From contig JACCGJ010024126.1 in NCBI GenBank assembly GCA_013407085.1, positions 24,433 through 88,432 of the forward strand: a stretch of DNA of 64,000 bases, read 5' to 3'. The notes under the pieces are model-generated. The model made no database searches and was not told the origin of the DNA. It was given only the letters and a program-made list of their open reading frames with translations. Shown in pieces: positions 1 through 15,100 of the stretch. Each line of letters opens with the position of its first letter. The first letter of the stretch is position 1. Position numbers and translations under genes: made by a program. The stretch is from Atriophallophorus winterbourni. Its lineage: Eukaryota > Platyhelminthes > Trematoda > Plagiorchiida > Microphallidae.

Positions 1-142
1 TGTGCCTGCATCAGGTCTCGCCACAAATCGACCGTCATTCCACCACTGGCGTCCGTGGGGTGATCGATGGTGACCAGTTCCGGCCCCACAATTCGAGTTA
101 GTCGAGCACGAAGAAGACGCATTTTTCGACTCGTTCCAAGCC
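1..142 (-). CDS. SGSM: SGSM exon 14 (runs off the window)
   Basis: The acceptor is GCCTCAG. Joined in phase 1 it reads WLGTSRKMRLLRARLTRIVG, then ASGGMTVDLWRDLMQA, the counterpart of WLAYCRHLSTVRTHLSALV...GLTKDVWSKY just upstream of the TBC domain. No donor is visible before the window edge. Confidence 0.88.
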
Positions 143-3100
143 CTGAGGCACAAATGAGTGAAAAAGGTTGCCCGGGATTGGGTTCAGTGAGCCGTTAAAC
201 AGCGGAGAAGCGGCAAACAAAGCCAAAATTTACATTCAGTGTTAATGAAAGTGGCTATAATGAACCCTGGTGTTCAAATACTGAATCTCAGCGTGATTCT
301 TAGTCAAGTGATTAGAAACGATCACAGTATAGTCTTGCTGACATACCTGCAGGTACACACCACAACCAATTGCTCGCTTTTTGCTGTCATCAGGTGAAGA
401 CAGGAAAGTTTGGTTCGGTGAGCATTAATTTAACACTTCTCTACTGCTTTACGGCTCACCGAACCCAATCTTACTGTCTCGTCATGATGACCGCAAACAG
501 ACGGATGTGGCGTGTAAGTACGGGGGATGTGAGAAACACGATCATTTGATGATTGGGATTGATCATAAATTCGCACAGTAGAAATGACATCTATACTTCG
601 GACCTCCGGCAAACAGATGAGCATTAGTAGCAGCGGGAAGAGCATGACATTGATAAGACATATGGTAATGACAACAACAACAACGAAGACATCCTGGAAA
701 CATAATCGCCAAATCGTTAAAGGGTACGTAACAATCACGGAATTTATGACAAAATAAATGTGTACGCTTTAAGTGAAACATATGTTCAACAAACCTTCGC
801 AGAAGCCATCAATACAAATGGTTTCTTATATTTGCCTAGGCCTGGGCAATCTGACAACATCTTAGCCCGCGTGCAGTCTATCACTGTGCGGCACTTTGCC
901 TGGATCAGGCTCGTGCTTTCATACATATATACATACATACATACATACATCCATACATACATACATACATACATACATAGATACATACATACATGCATAC
1001 ATACATACATACATACATACATACATACACATACAAATGGTTATCGTGATAGGCACATAGAATTTTCGAGGGCACGAAGAACATTTGTGTTTCCTAAAGT
1101 ATGGTACACACAGTCAGACTGCGCAAGAACGGGAATATCGCATCAGCATGAAAGAACAGCACCAGAAAGCGACAGCGAAACATGGTCAAGAGTAGAGTAT
1201 AAAAACAAACACAGGCGCGCTACGATAAATACTTGAAGTTAGGTGAGACAAACATTCTTGCATTCCTCGCTACATCAGCGAACGTGATGGCACAATGGCA
1301 CTTCACTCGGAATTATCACATTTCTATAATTCACGTGAAAAGTTTAGTAATGAGAGAATGTGAGAGAGAAAAACGGCAATTAGTTATCATATGGTAAACT
1401 TACATTTTTTAAATGACTCGGCTAGAATTTGTCTCCGTAATTCCGAGCAAAAGTCCTCGATTAATACCGTAAGAGTTTCAGATGGTTGTTTGTGAGCGTC
1501 TGGTTTGTGAATAGGGACGGGGGGTGAAGAAACAACTAATTCGTTTTGCTTTTCGATGAGCTGAAATAGATGAATCATAGTGAATGACAGGCGAGAATAT
1601 ACCGGCCGAGTTGAGGACAAATTAAGGTGTTAGACAAGATATGATGGGAACTACTTTCCGAAGCTTAAGTTGATTTAAAAAGAATTAAGGGCAACAAAAT
1701 ATAGCAAGTATAACAGCCAAACCAACTGCCAAGACGTTCGAGAGAAGCTGAAAAATAGCGAAGTAAGAATTCAGCGATATGTAATGATGAGAAGCGGAAA
1801 ATTCATTGCGCATCCATCGGTACACTTTGTGCGAAAGAGTATAATAATAATAATAATATCACCGTCGCATGGCATATCCCCTCCGTACGCTGAACAATCG
1901 AGAATCAACCTCAGCGGTAATACAACACGTCTGCGGAAGGTCTTTTCACGCAGACTGAGATAAGACGTAGTCACAAAACGAAATGTGATCCAACTTTGAC
2001 TTAATAGCAATGATAACTAGGTAAAGATAGGCCACACAGACCGCTGGTATTGCGGGTTGTTGAAAACAGTAAAATTGTCATGGATTCACTAAATTTACGA
2101 CTAAATAATTCAACTTAAAACGAAAATGGTCGATTATCGAGGTGCCATCATTACCGATTTCACGCGTTCTGTAAGCTATCATCTCTAAGAAGCTACCAAA
2201 ATTGGATTCGATCTTTTTCCTACGCGGCTACGAACCTGCCACTTTACGAACGTTTGTTTTTATATCACTATAAACCTACCTCGAATCTTTTACCGTCGTT
2301 GGGAAACTTCGTCACGGTGCGGAATAACAGGAATAATCAGAACGATTCCATCTACTATCTAAAACGCGCTACAGACACAATTAATAGCGGTTACAAAGCC
2401 GGTGGATTAAATTGAAATTTAACACGAGGTTGGTGTAGGAAAATATCAAGGTTGTCATATATAGGAGCAGTATACGTTAATTATTCTGCAGCAACTGTCG
2501 AAACAGTACAAGATTGGTTTGAAGCCACATCTGGCGTGGTGAACACGGACTACTCTTACCTGTTTCCGCTTTCTCGCATACCCGAAACCAATCATGTACA
2601 CGTGAGATTCTCTTGAACTAGAGGGACTTTGAATCGGAGTGCAGTTTTCTAGGTCCGTAGTAGACACGAAGAGAGATTGTGCCTTCGCACGGCGCTGAAC
2701 TCGACTAGGAGATCCACGGGAACCGCCAAATAGACGCGGGGTGCCAAGATGTTGAGGGTTACCGTTGGAATCCCAGGCCATTCCGAAAATGCGTAGATTG
2801 GGGAGAGCTTGGCTAACGGGAGCTTGAGTCCTTAGTTGAGGTGTAGTATCTAAGTATAAGAAATCAATTTGTTTATAATAAAGCACCATGTTTTCATGTA
2901 TAAAGCCTAAAGTTAGAAACAAACAAGCTCGATAAGATACGCGCTTTAATTGTATGATTATGGACAATGTGACAGTCGTTTTAGCCATGATCACGCAGGT
3001 TCGCTTCTCTCATATTGTGGGCGACTTACAAGAAAACGGAGAAAACTGTAAAACCACCCTAATTAGGTTAGCTTAACAAAGTTTGGATACAGATTTAAGT

Positions 3101-6100
3101 AAACGTTAATATCAGATCAGTGCAATGGTTCACGAAACGTTTAATTTAAAAGAAATGAAGGGGCTACACCAATACTACATCAGACGGATAACAATGGAAA
3201 CAACGGAACAATTGAACAACGGAAACAACAAACATATTAGACAATCGAACAGCAAGTATTCCGAAATCTTGCATTAGTAGATACCAACCTATTCCAAACC
3301 ACCAAGAGTACGTATGGTATGGTATGAAAGCACAAGCCTGATCCAGGCAGTGCCGCACAGTCAGAGTACCAAAAATGCGTCTTAACAATCGACAGTCAAG
3401 GTGCGAATCATCGAATTGTGAGAGTAGCCTTACGCCGGAGAAGGATGAACTCAGAAATAGCATGACAGTCTCTGGAGCATCGTTTAGGTTGTTATAACTT
3501 CAAGGTTTTCTGGGTCAATGGAAACTGAAAGAAGTGATATTGGCAGTAAAATTGTATTGAATTTCGACATAAAGTTCAGAATCACTGATAAACGGTGTAG
3601 TGTGGTGCTGAGGTGCAGACTGCAAGCACTGCACAATTTCGGATGTATACGAAAATAGAGGCTAACGTCGTGGATAATATGGACACAGATTGCGGAACTG
3701 TGAGTATTGGAAAAACGAAAAACAAACACATTTACTACCCACAATCGTTTTTGCTTACTTGCATCGTGATCTCCCTCGAATGGAGGGTCGAAAAATCCAC
3801 CCAACACGATCACCGACTGCTCCAATGAGGATAGAAAAGCTCCCCGGTGTCTTTTAGAATCGAACAGTAATGGCGTCAACGGCAGCCCTTCCTTTGTAAC
3901 CAAGACAGCCGAATACATTGTTCCTGTTTAAAACGATCCGTCAGAGAGTGATTGTTGCAGTACATACGCTAACAAGGTTCAAATTATCCCTGTGGTGCTT
4001 AGATGACAAACCCAGTGTAAGAATAATCATACAAACGCGGAACACACATAGACAAATGAGGTTTTGAAAGCGCGGTCGATCAACTAGAAAAATGTTATTC
4101 CTCATACAGTAGAGTTTACCGAACCGCGAATATTGGATACATAAAGGTCTGAATTCATTATGGTTTTTAACAATGCAACACAGTGCAATCCATGATGTAG
4201 ACAACATTCGTTGTAGAATGCGACAAGTGATTTCTCTAGCTGGACTAGTCGATATTAAATTTTAAGCTCTTTCCATCAACTTACATATCAGCAGAATGGG
4301 AGACAGTTTGAAAAAATGTACTGTCGTCAATCCTTCGATACGCGTTACCGATGGCAATGAATTTGATATTAGCGGGTAAAAACGGATGCAGTAATCCGTA
4401 CAAAAGATGCTTGGATAAAGAAAACTCCTTTCTCCCTGCCTCGTATTTTGAAGGTCAAATCGATCATCGTCATATATGGTTCCAACTAATACAGTTACAT
4501 CAGATTGGTGTTAGCGATTATGCCAGGCACTGAATTAGCTCTAAAAATAGGGCGATAGTGATAAACGGTGGGTGATGGTTTCCTGTCTTTCAGACCGAGG
4601 CCCCTATCATTCGATCTTCGCACAATTAATCTCATTTTGTTAAACGAAGTTATCACTTCAGGCGAACACACAGCGGATCACAGTCAAAACACGAAAATTA
4701 TGTAAATAGCAAGCTTTCGCAGCAAGCACATTTCAACATTTCATGTTCAACCTACTGTTACAAGCAGTTCGACATCAAACATTTGTATTCTGAAGACGGC
4801 AGTTAGACTCAGTTATACTTTTGCTACTACTACTACTACTGCAAGCCGGGGAGGAGCAAATACAGCTCCTGGCTGCTGAACGCAGATCACGCCGCCGGCG
4901 TGCAACTAATGCAATACAACAGAGTTCTGACTATCGTTGCAAGCGCTGCGGGAGAGATTGTTCCTACCGAATCGGACTGTTTAGTCATTCAAAAAAGTTG
5001 CAAAACATGAAATTCATGCGATGTGATGTACATCCATGGTCGACATCGACCGACGGAGGCCAACAACAACAACTACTGGTTACCGAGTGCTTCAACGAAA
5101 GGACAGTCGTAAAGAGACTCGGTAGTCAAATAACGTGGATAACATTTTGTTCCAAAACAAAATTTACTTACCTGCAAGTACGAAAAAAACCTTTACCAGA
5201 TTGCGATTAAATAATCGAAAAATAGCGGAAAGGAACGCTTGGAAAAACTAGATCTCCACTCATGCGTTTCGTTAAACAGCCGTAAAATCGAACACCTTGT
5301 CTTCCTAGAAGAAAGTTCCCACAAGTATGTGCACCGATATGGAAACATGTAGCACTTAGTGCTGTGCAGCTATCACAGAGCTAAATTAAGTTGAAAACCG
5401 GTAATGAGCCGCATGCGAAAACACGCTGAAGTGTTACTAGCTTTTCCCTTTTCTTACACCTGTCTAGGCCTGGACAACCTTACAGTATCTTAATCAATGA
5501 GCAATTTTTAATTGTGTGGTACTTTGCCTGGATCAGGCTTATGATTTTATACAGGCAGACGCACACATGATCAAATACGTAAATATCATTCGTAATTTGT
5601 TTACACAAGTGCCAGGTTTGTTGACGTACCGTTTTCGTGGCAATGAACGTAAACCAAATCTCGTGCTTTTACTCGAATCGCGTAATCCCAATAATGCCTG
5701 AAACAAGAGAATAGATCATATACTGAGAAGCACGTTTGCCGAGAACAAAATACCTGGACAATCTCATTCGCCTCAAGGATTTTTTGAAACCAAAATAAGT
5801 GTTAAAAGAACAACAGCTTAGAAATTCCGGATATGAAAAACTATGTGTTTAAGTATGGCCAATGGGAGGGTATGCCTGAACATGTCTCGGTCTTAAACTA
5901 TAGATCATGCATGGGTCGCAATTTGAATATATCATGGATGGGCAAAGTAACAAATACTCAAGTGCTTTCTAAAGGAGGTCTATACATAAGGTTCATATTA
6001 TTACGGCAATGCCGCCTATGCCGCCTGAATCATATATAGAGAATGGAAAAACGGCCGTACTCCGAAACATCTAATCAATTGAAATCAGGAAGTCGACATT

Positions 6101-9100
6101 TGGGTAGACACAAAGACGTGTGCAAGAGAGATATGAAAGATCTTGAAATTGACCCTAATAGTAGGGAAGAACTTGCTATTGACTACTCACTTGGGAACTC
6201 GTCATTCGGTTGCGATGTACATCCATGGTCGACATCAATTAAAGGATACCATCAAGAACAACAACAACAGAGTATACACACGTATGACAACAAACAAGGT
6301 ACACTGATGGCATTCTGCGTAAGTTTACCGAAAGTGGAACTCTCTAGATCCGATTCTCTACAGTCAATTGAAAACAGGTATACATTGTTTGAATGGGTCA
6401 CTCTTATCGCATGCCACAGTTTGTTTAGATGTCCACAAGTATTTTAGAAAGATGATCTGCTCGAAAATTTTACAAGCAAGGAGGCCATGTAAAGGGCCGA
6501 ATTAGGAGACGAGAAAATTCGATATATAGCCCACCTACGTACTCTCGTGAAACGTCCACAGAGTCTCTTTGATAAGATTGGAGACTGACAAGTTCTCCGT
6601 TGCGATTCCAGTGCGCGGTGCCAGTTTTGTCGATTGCGGAATTCGGTGTCCAGTTAATGTATATGCCCTTGTCGTTACCGTAGTCGTGGACCGAGAGATA
6701 TCCCGGCAGTGTGGAGGTTTTGTCCATCTGTAGAAACGGAAAACGCATGAAATTTTAAAGTGCTACAAAATCGACCAATAACAAACAAAAAGGCGTAGAA
6801 TGTGCAGATTGTGCTGGGATAATGCTTCACACCTAGGTTCTAAGAAAATACCTAACAACCTAGTACATGGAAATTGGCGAAAAATCTCTGGTACGCTCGA
6901 TGTATTAATCGCAAAAATGTGATCGCCCGTAAATAATGAGAAACGCGCCCACGCTCGACAGTAAAGGCAGACGAGCTATGTGACGAAATATGCGGGCAAG
7001 ATGAAATGCATGGACTAAGCAAGACATTGAAAGAATCAGTGTATAACCACATATAGGTTAAGAACCAATATTAAAAGCTTTCATTTCGATTGAAAAACCT
7101 TTCGTAGAGCTGGTGTGTCATGTGTGATTGTCGATTGACGGATCTCAAATCTCCATTAAGTACTTTTTGTATCTGAAGGTCAATTCAACGATCGGTAGTA
7201 AGGTCGAATCCGATGCAGTTAGGCGCAGCACAATTTATAGCACAAATGCATTGTTGAAATGTGAGGTTAGTTGAAGTACAAATAATGTGTGCTGTTGTTG
7301 ACTTGGCAGTATCGACTAAAGACAACTCAGTGTCTTGGTTGGCATAGTCAATTCACAGTAATTTGAACTGTATAGCAAGTTGTCTGATATCAGTCTTTCG
7401 AATACTGTTATTAATGCAAATACAATGAAATTCACAGCATTTCGAATGACAAAACAGCTCGATTCGGGAGGAATAATCTCTCCCGTAGTGCTCAAAGCGA
7501 TAGACGGTACTCTGGCAATCGGTATCAGTTTCACGCTTACGGCGCGATCTACAATCAACAGCCGGGAGCAGCACCCGCCATTCCACAGCTTTCAGCTGAT
7601 GCTTTACACAGTGCCTCCAAATGGAGAAGTCAACAGCAAGTTTTTTTATAACTCGTAGGGTCAAGAGCTTTCACATCTCTTTTGCAAACCTCATCGTACC
7701 GCAAGTGCGGTCTGCCCAAAGGTCGACTTCCTGTGTAATCACACGTGGTTCCAACGGTTGTCAAAGTCGGGGGTGGCAGTGGGGATAAGCTCCCACTGTT
7801 TATAAAATGCTCTCATATGGCACGCGTCTCAAATAGCCTCTGACAACCAAGTCCAGCTTCTGGCCTGCACGAGTGGCTCCCCGAGCCCGGCGGATTTGCT
7901 TCTACCAACAGGAGAAGGGGAGAAAACGAGTGACTAGCGCCTGAAAACCAGTTTGCTTCGGGCAGATGGAGCTCGTTATCCTGGGAGGGCATTTCATCTA
8001 AGGGAAGGAAAACCCTGATTTTAAACCTCCGCTGCCTTGCGGGATACCCGATCGCGTGAAAGGCTTCGGGAGAAAACCCTGAGGAAAAACCTGGAACAGA
8101 GTCTGGTAGACCACCTCATTCTGGCAACTTCCTGCTGCCTTGCAGGTCGCGTTTGGTTGTGAAAAGGCTAGAGAAGCTGACTCGAACAAACGCCAAGTGG
8201 TGCTGGGGACGCTGCTTTGTAACCAAATCCCCAAGAACCTTCATTGAAGCCGACTCATCCTCCAGGTGGAGATAGTCGCACAAAACAAAGCGATAAACAG
8301 TACTCTGGCAATCGGTGTCAGCAACCGAGAGCAGCATCGGCTATTCTGGAGCTTGCAGGTGACGCTTCACACCGTCTCCAACTTGAGAAGTCAACAGCGA
8401 GTTTTTTATAACTCGTAGGGTCAAGAGCTTTCATATCTCTTTTGCAAACCTCAGTGTACCGCAAGTGCGGTCTGTCCAAAGGTCGACCTCCTGTGTAATC
8501 ACACGTAATCCACTCGCGGCAAAAACTCTAGCTTTTGTGACGCTCCATCGTTGCATCGTTGTTAAGCTAGACATGTTGGAATTAGCATCACAAGCTGCAG
8601 AAATATCATCTGCACGGGATATTGATCAATGCCACAATCCCAAATGCTGTCGTTCGCAAACCAACAATACTTGCATGCAGTAAAAAAGAGACCAAACATT
8701 GCCAAAGTCAAAGTCGATAATTTATAAATTGATCGAAGTGATAAAACCGCGAAGGCCAAGAAATTCGCATTGAACCATAATGTGATGACAAGACTCACTG
8801 GAATGTGAACGTTATTTTTCCCGTAAACAAGAGTGGGCCTAAAGCTTTGATGCATCGACTCGACGTGTTGTTTAGCTGCCTTTACCAAGTGGCGCCTTCT
8901 CCTTAGACGACTGGATCTGGGCGCAGACAACGGGGAAACACTATCAACAGGAAAGCCAAAACTTGAGCTCCGATCGGTTGAGCGAGCAAGACTACCGTTC
9001 GAGCTTGTGTGCGCCATCCCACAGTCGACATGAAGCGCTCGAGTTAGTTGCTGAAACAGGAATAGGCAGCAGTTTAAGACCTGAGTGATGTTCCGGAATA

Positions 9101-12100
9101 GACCTAAATTCGATTGTTCTTTATTTACTTTGTCATTTGGAGCGTCGGGCGCAGCGGAACAAAGTAAACTTGGTATCGACCATGATCTCGGAGTGGTGGT
9201 GGCCTGAGTCCCGATGGAAGGCGTAATGTACGGTAGTTGCCGGGACATGAGGCTTCCAGACATCCCGTGTCTTTTGATGAGTTCGGACACAGGTGGATCG
9301 GTAAAAAGATGGTCGCTAGTGCGGGTGCGAGAATAGTCAATTGTGCATGGTCCACCTGAGTTAAAGTGAACAAGCATATCCGGATAAAAATCAATAAAAA
9401 ATTGTGTTGATGACAGATACGAACAGTGTAGTAACAGAAAATAAGCGATAAAGAGATATCATTTATGTGATAGAAGCATATTGATTATTCAGATTCGTTG
9501 TTAATGGAAACACTGCAGTTATTAAATGGCATCAATGTTACTTACTTGCCGAGTTTACCTTTTAGAAATTCTGGGACATAGGTCATCAGCAAGATTATGC
9601 TTTGTTCTGGTAGTCCGATAAGCTACTCCTATACCATAAAATTCATATTTTTCTCGACATGGCGTCTTTTATTTAGTTTCCAAAATAATCTATGATATTT
9701 TTGAGGAAGCAGGTGATACGACGTTTTCAAGAACTTATTCTATCTGAAATGATGGCTCCGATGACGCTTGTGTTGAGCTTCACGACCCTACTTTCTCCAT
9801 ATGAATCTTCAGCTCAATGCGCGATGAGTTCTCTGCTAAAAACTTTTCTCGCATCACTTCATGAGTGCGTGAAAGGAGGGCAACGTCGTATGAGAACTCA
9901 AGATCATCTAGCTTGTGTCAAGCTAACCAACGGATGCTTTTCCTTTGGCTGGTATCCGTTTTCATAACCCAAGTTGATGACGAGTAAGTAGCATGGTTTC
10001 GCTGTGGTATGTAATGCTAAACGGTAAGTGACGTAGTAATTAGGGTCAAAGTTACTCTGTTTGGACTAGGACCGTTGGGCTAACGAAGCTTCCGCGGGAA
10101 AAGTAAAATGCTACCCCTGAACAGCTCTAACCGATCGTTTTAAAATTCATTTTCATAGTAAGAACACTCGAACGGCCCCGAAGTTCAGTACCCGTTCTAA
10201 CTGTGTAACTGGTGTCACAACCAGTAAGGATCCGTGGGCTAAATACGTGAAGTCGTTTCACCAAAGGGACATTAACGTTTGGAATTATGCTCACGGTAAA
10301 TCAATGTGAATCGACTTAATTGACTCACTAACTCCATCTCATAGTAGGCACTAGACTACTCAAATTGTCATTCTTTCTCTTATCAGCACGAGCGGTTATA
10401 ACTGGGCATGCATACCAAGAACTTTCATAGCTTTCGAGACACTGCGATATAAAAACCGAGGACTGACAACCTTGGAACAAATCTCTGAAACATTCAAGCG
10501 CAAAACGATGACAATTTAATGCCCATGAACTTGCTCAACAGCAGTGTCTGCATCGCTATCATGAAACAATTCGTAATTTCGCAAAAGAGAACTCGTGTCG
10601 CATTTTACTCAATAATAAAAATTAATCGTAATACGAATAGCGAAGAATCGAAGAAAATGTACAAAATACGGACGACACCACTGTAGTTAAAAGATAATAG
10701 TGATCAAATAACACCAGCACGTGTTATCAAAAAGCAGGTGGCTTAAATCGAGTTAAAGCTCTCCATCCACCCCAGATGAGTAAATCACAACGCCCTATAG
10801 TCCGCATATACATGAATGTAAATTGAGATTTGACCAGAGTTGATACATCGAACTTGTTGAACGAAAATTCAGAGCACATCTATGCCCAATGTCACGTCTG
10901 GATCATGCAATGTCATGATAATGTTAGCAACTTGTATCCAATGGCAACCGACATTTTTCGGGACAAACCTGATCAGGTGAGAAAATTCAGGTCGATTCGT
11001 GAAACGAAACGCAGTAAAGCGGGTCAATGGGAAAAGTGCACGTGAGCAAGATCAATGCTTATCGAATAATCGGTCGTGTGAGCTGAGGTTTAACCTTAGT
11101 GAACGATGGGTTGCACCTCACAATTAATAGAAATCGCTTTGTCACTTAAACGAGTTTGGCCGCAAAGACAATTCCATTAAAAATATCCGCAAAAGAGAAT
11201 AAGATTCACTGTACAGCAATTTAGTTGCATAGAGTCGCGAGATAATTTCGATAATAATAAGCAAACAGCAAAGCTACCTACAACCAGTCATTCCGGCACG
11301 TAACATGTGTGCATGTACAACATGATATTTTTAAACGAGTAACGCTTGTTTACCATTCCTCAACTGTTTCAAGCGCATGCGGATCCTGATCATACTATCC
11401 CTACTTGCACGGATGTGCAATCGTACAGTACTTCTGTGCTGTGCGGCTAACACCGTGCTAAATTGATTGGCCGCCGGTAGTGAGCTGTATGCTGAAACAC
11501 GCTGGAGTCTCACTTTGTTTTTTATTTCTCATATCTGTCTAGGCCTGGGCAACCTGACAGTAATATCGCCCACGTGCAGTCTCTCACTGTGCGGCACTTT
11601 GCCTGGATCAGGTTTGTGTTTTCATACCATACCATACCAGCCGAATGCAAACAGCATGAAACCGGTCGTGGGGTGTGTGTGATGGAAATGCATGCAAATG
11701 AGCATGAATAAGTATTCCGTTTCGGAAGAACGGAATCACACAATGATTTCGTTTTACAACCTTGGCCATGTCACCTTGTTTTACACGCCGCACCTGAAAC
11801 GCTGCGCGTGCCCATTCGGCTCATTCACGATCAAATGCACTGGGTTCGGATGAATTTTCACAAAATAAATACTATGTATTGTTTGAAATCATACGTGTAT
11901 GGGGGGAGTAAGCGTGTAAGCATGTAGGAGGAAAAATCACTAGTTCTTCTTGTTGCATCTGGAGCCAGTGGCTATCTTACCGCTTTCGTACATCGGATAG
12001 ACACAGCCAGATAATGAGCGTCTCGTAACTATCTGGCAATCTTGTGATCTTATCACAGTTATCAACAAGCTTTCATTTCACGTTTGCAACGTTATCGCAA

Positions 12101-15100
12101 AGGGGACTAACCAAAGCCCGAACATCGTGGACAGATTAATTATCGATTATACCCACCGGATGTGTGTGTGTAGTTGGCCTAATGCCAAGTTGCCCATATC
12201 TAAAACGAGGACCGAGTGGTTTTCGAATTCAAAACGACAGCATTCGGAGGCGAGGAGTGTGAGCAGCGAATGTGTATTGTGAACGATAGATTCGTGCACG
12301 AAAGTGCGAATACTCAGCTCACCCAAACTATTCGTAGGTAAACATTTAAATGGCGGCCACTTTGTTCTACGAACGCAGACAGTGCTCGTGTGTGATATAA
12401 TGGACCCGAGTGCAGCAATTAACGAAATAAATATCTAACAACCTCTGTTTACGGCGGTTGTATGTTAGGGAAGATATGTTTAACCCGAGTTCATCACTGT
12501 CGTCTGGATAAGCATTCATGTTGTACTTCTTTACTGAACAGGCAGCTCCGATAGTGAGCTCTATGCAGAAACACGCTGGGGTCCTTTGCCAATCATTCTT
12601 TTATATGTTTGTCCAGACAACCTAAGAAGCTCAGCCCACGTAAAGTCTATAACTGTGCGGCAATTTCACTCCATCCAGACTTGTGATTTCATGCACACCT
12701 AATTATAAAATGGGCGATGAGAGACGTCGGTAAATTAACTAAGGCAGGGTAGCACCTTGTCGAGTGATAAGAACAAATAGAACCGACAGCTTAATACAAA
12801 CGAATGATGAGATAAGCAACGACTGTATGGCCTTTATTGGCTTGCTACGGAATCGATCGACATGACGAACAAGTTTCGCTTGTATGCCATCATTCTATAA
12901 GGTTAGTACGAGCAATCAGTTCAATCGCATGCGCCTAAACACACGTAGATGTGGTAAAACCCATGACCATGAACAAAAAAGCTCATTTGCATTCATTCCC
13001 ATCACAGACACACCCCGCGACCGGTTTCGTGCTGTTTGCATTTGAGCATTTATGTTCATGGTTATGGGTTTAAATCCTATCCTAGACGAGTATGGGCTCA
13101 TGTGATTAAACAGGTTGATCGTACCAACCTTATCCAACAGTGGCATACAAGCGCAATGTGTTTATCATTATTCCACCTTTCCAGTAGTGCGTGTCCTAAT
13201 CCCACTGTCCCTACCTGATGAATGCAAACAGCACGAAACCGGTCGCGGGGAAATGCATGCAGATAAACACGACGAATTCGGGAGTTTTTAATCTGCATCT
13301 CTCAAATGGACAACACTCGTCCACTTACGTAGCAGGTCTGTTAACAGCATACCATCACATGGATCGGCCAAGATTGCGTATTTCTCATAGTACTGGCTGG
13401 AAAGGCGAAAATATGAAGAAAAAACATCAGTAGGGAAAATATAAGAAAGCAAAAAAATATATTTCATTTCGAGAAAATACGAATGTCTGCAACATGCAAT
13501 CGCTCATATTAGCGGTATGAAATAAAACCAGTAAATGGACTAGTTAAGTAATGTGTTTCCAGTTCAATAATCGACGCTGCTCCAACGCAACACGTTGGCA
13601 AAAAAATATATAGCAAGTAATCAATAATTATTGTGTGAAAAATCGATACCACGAAAGACACATTGCTTGCATATGATCAATATTGATTAAATGATTTAGC
13701 GTGTTAAGTGTAGACGGTGTTGTATGAAATGGAGCACAGTGCTGAATTGTGAAATTCGTTGAACCCATTTGCGAGAGCTGTGGAGAGAATTGCAAAAGTT
13801 AGACCTTCTCGGAGTGCAGTATTTCTGTGCAGTGCGGCTAACATCGTGCTAAGTTGATTGGTCATGGGTAGTGCGCAGCATGCTGAAACACGCTGGGGTC
13901 TCACTGCTATTTCGATTTTCCTTCTATTTCTTTGGTCATATCTGTCTAGGCCTGGGCGACCTGACAGTATCTCAGCGCACGTGTAGTCTCTGACTGTGCG
14001 GCACTTTGCCTGGATCAGGCTTTGCTTTCACATCACACATCACTCGGAGACGAATATTACCACAACACATTTTCTATATAAAGGACAGCAGCATCAAATG
14101 CGAAGACCTAACCAGACTTGGAGAAGATATATCGAAAGCAGTTGTAAAAACAGAGTATGATAGCGTGCTGATGTAGCTCAGTCCTAGGTTCCACCGGGAG
14201 TACACAACATTAGGTCACGTCAAATCAAGAAAAAATCTACGTCAATAAACGTCCAGTTACCAGAATTAGGAGAAGCACAATCAGGCTAAATGTCCCGAAA
14301 AAGCGAACAACTTACGAGGCATTTCTGGTTAGATATAACAATATCTTGTCCAAAACCTTCTCTAGTAATGCAACGCGGATCCAAAAGTGTTTGAATCGTG
14401 GGTCCGGGTTCCCAGCACTGAAACGATACGAGCGAAAATGGCACACTGTCCAGGAAATATTGCAAATTTGAAGCGAGTTCTTTAACGGTGGCAGGTAGTT
14501 TAGTAAAAAGCAATTTATGCAACACTGTTGAGAATGAGTCGCGTACGGCTACATTGATCTCTACTCAAATTATCGTCTCCAACACCCACAGATGAAATTG
14601 TTGCGCATGTGCATCGGTTTGGGAAGATATTGTTTGAATCTGTTTCGGGGGAAACGACTCACCAATATAGATACACTTAACAAGATATTCAAACAAAAGG
14701 TTCACTCAATAACATTCCTGGTAGTCAGCATTTGACGCCGACGAGCGCGCTTGCAACAATGGGTTGCAAGTGTATGATAAAACGAAGTACTGAAACACAA
14801 CCGCAATCACGACTTTAACCGGGATAAAAAAGAATTGTGCAATGTTTATACTTTCGCTGGCACCATACATACAAATAGGATGTATTGTTTGTTTTTTTCT
14901 CCGTTATGTGTATACTTTATCATTTTGTTGAAAAGCATGATATTTGTATTAGCAGACTTAACGACGAAGAAGAAAGGATGCTGCAGAGCCGGAAAAATTT
15001 AAAGTAATCAGCAAATGAATAAAGTGCCATTGACGCTAGCGCATTACTCTTGCCAACCTCAACTTTGAATGAAAAGTTGTAAGTTGCAGTTTCGCTCACC

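Larger units (their letters stand above)
143..1403. other. SGSM intron 13: repeats, no exon seen
   Basis: This intron holds a partial family-2 repeat (about 180-325), an inverted pair of that family (346-520), one family-1 repeat copy and a long ACAT microsatellite. The open frames across the microsatellite are artefacts of its period. Confidence 0.7.

Noticed and set aside
760..1236. Overlapping long open frames on both strands across 0.76-1.24 kb.
   Set aside because: They are carried by the ACAT microsatellite, whose four-base period gives stop-free frames; the protein is a Tyr-Ile-His-Thr repeat.
2455..2559. Extension of SGSM exon 12 to the end of its open frame.
   Set aside because: A consensus donor CAG|GTAAGA at 2559 in the correct phase ends the exon; the rest is intron.
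8562..9377. One continuous 271-codon minus-strand gene.
   Set aside because: It is two SGSM exons plus the intron between them (9051-9128) and intron beyond 8799; both exon ends have good splice sites.
14160..14220. Possible tRNA near GTAGCTCAGTCC...GGTTCCACC.
   Set aside because: The bases around it do not form acceptor, anticodon and T stems.
14316..14417. Shorter SGSM exon 4 beginning at the TTTCAG at 14418.
   Set aside because: It would need two carried-in bases, but exon 3 ends in phase 0; the upstream acceptor at 14525 keeps the frame.
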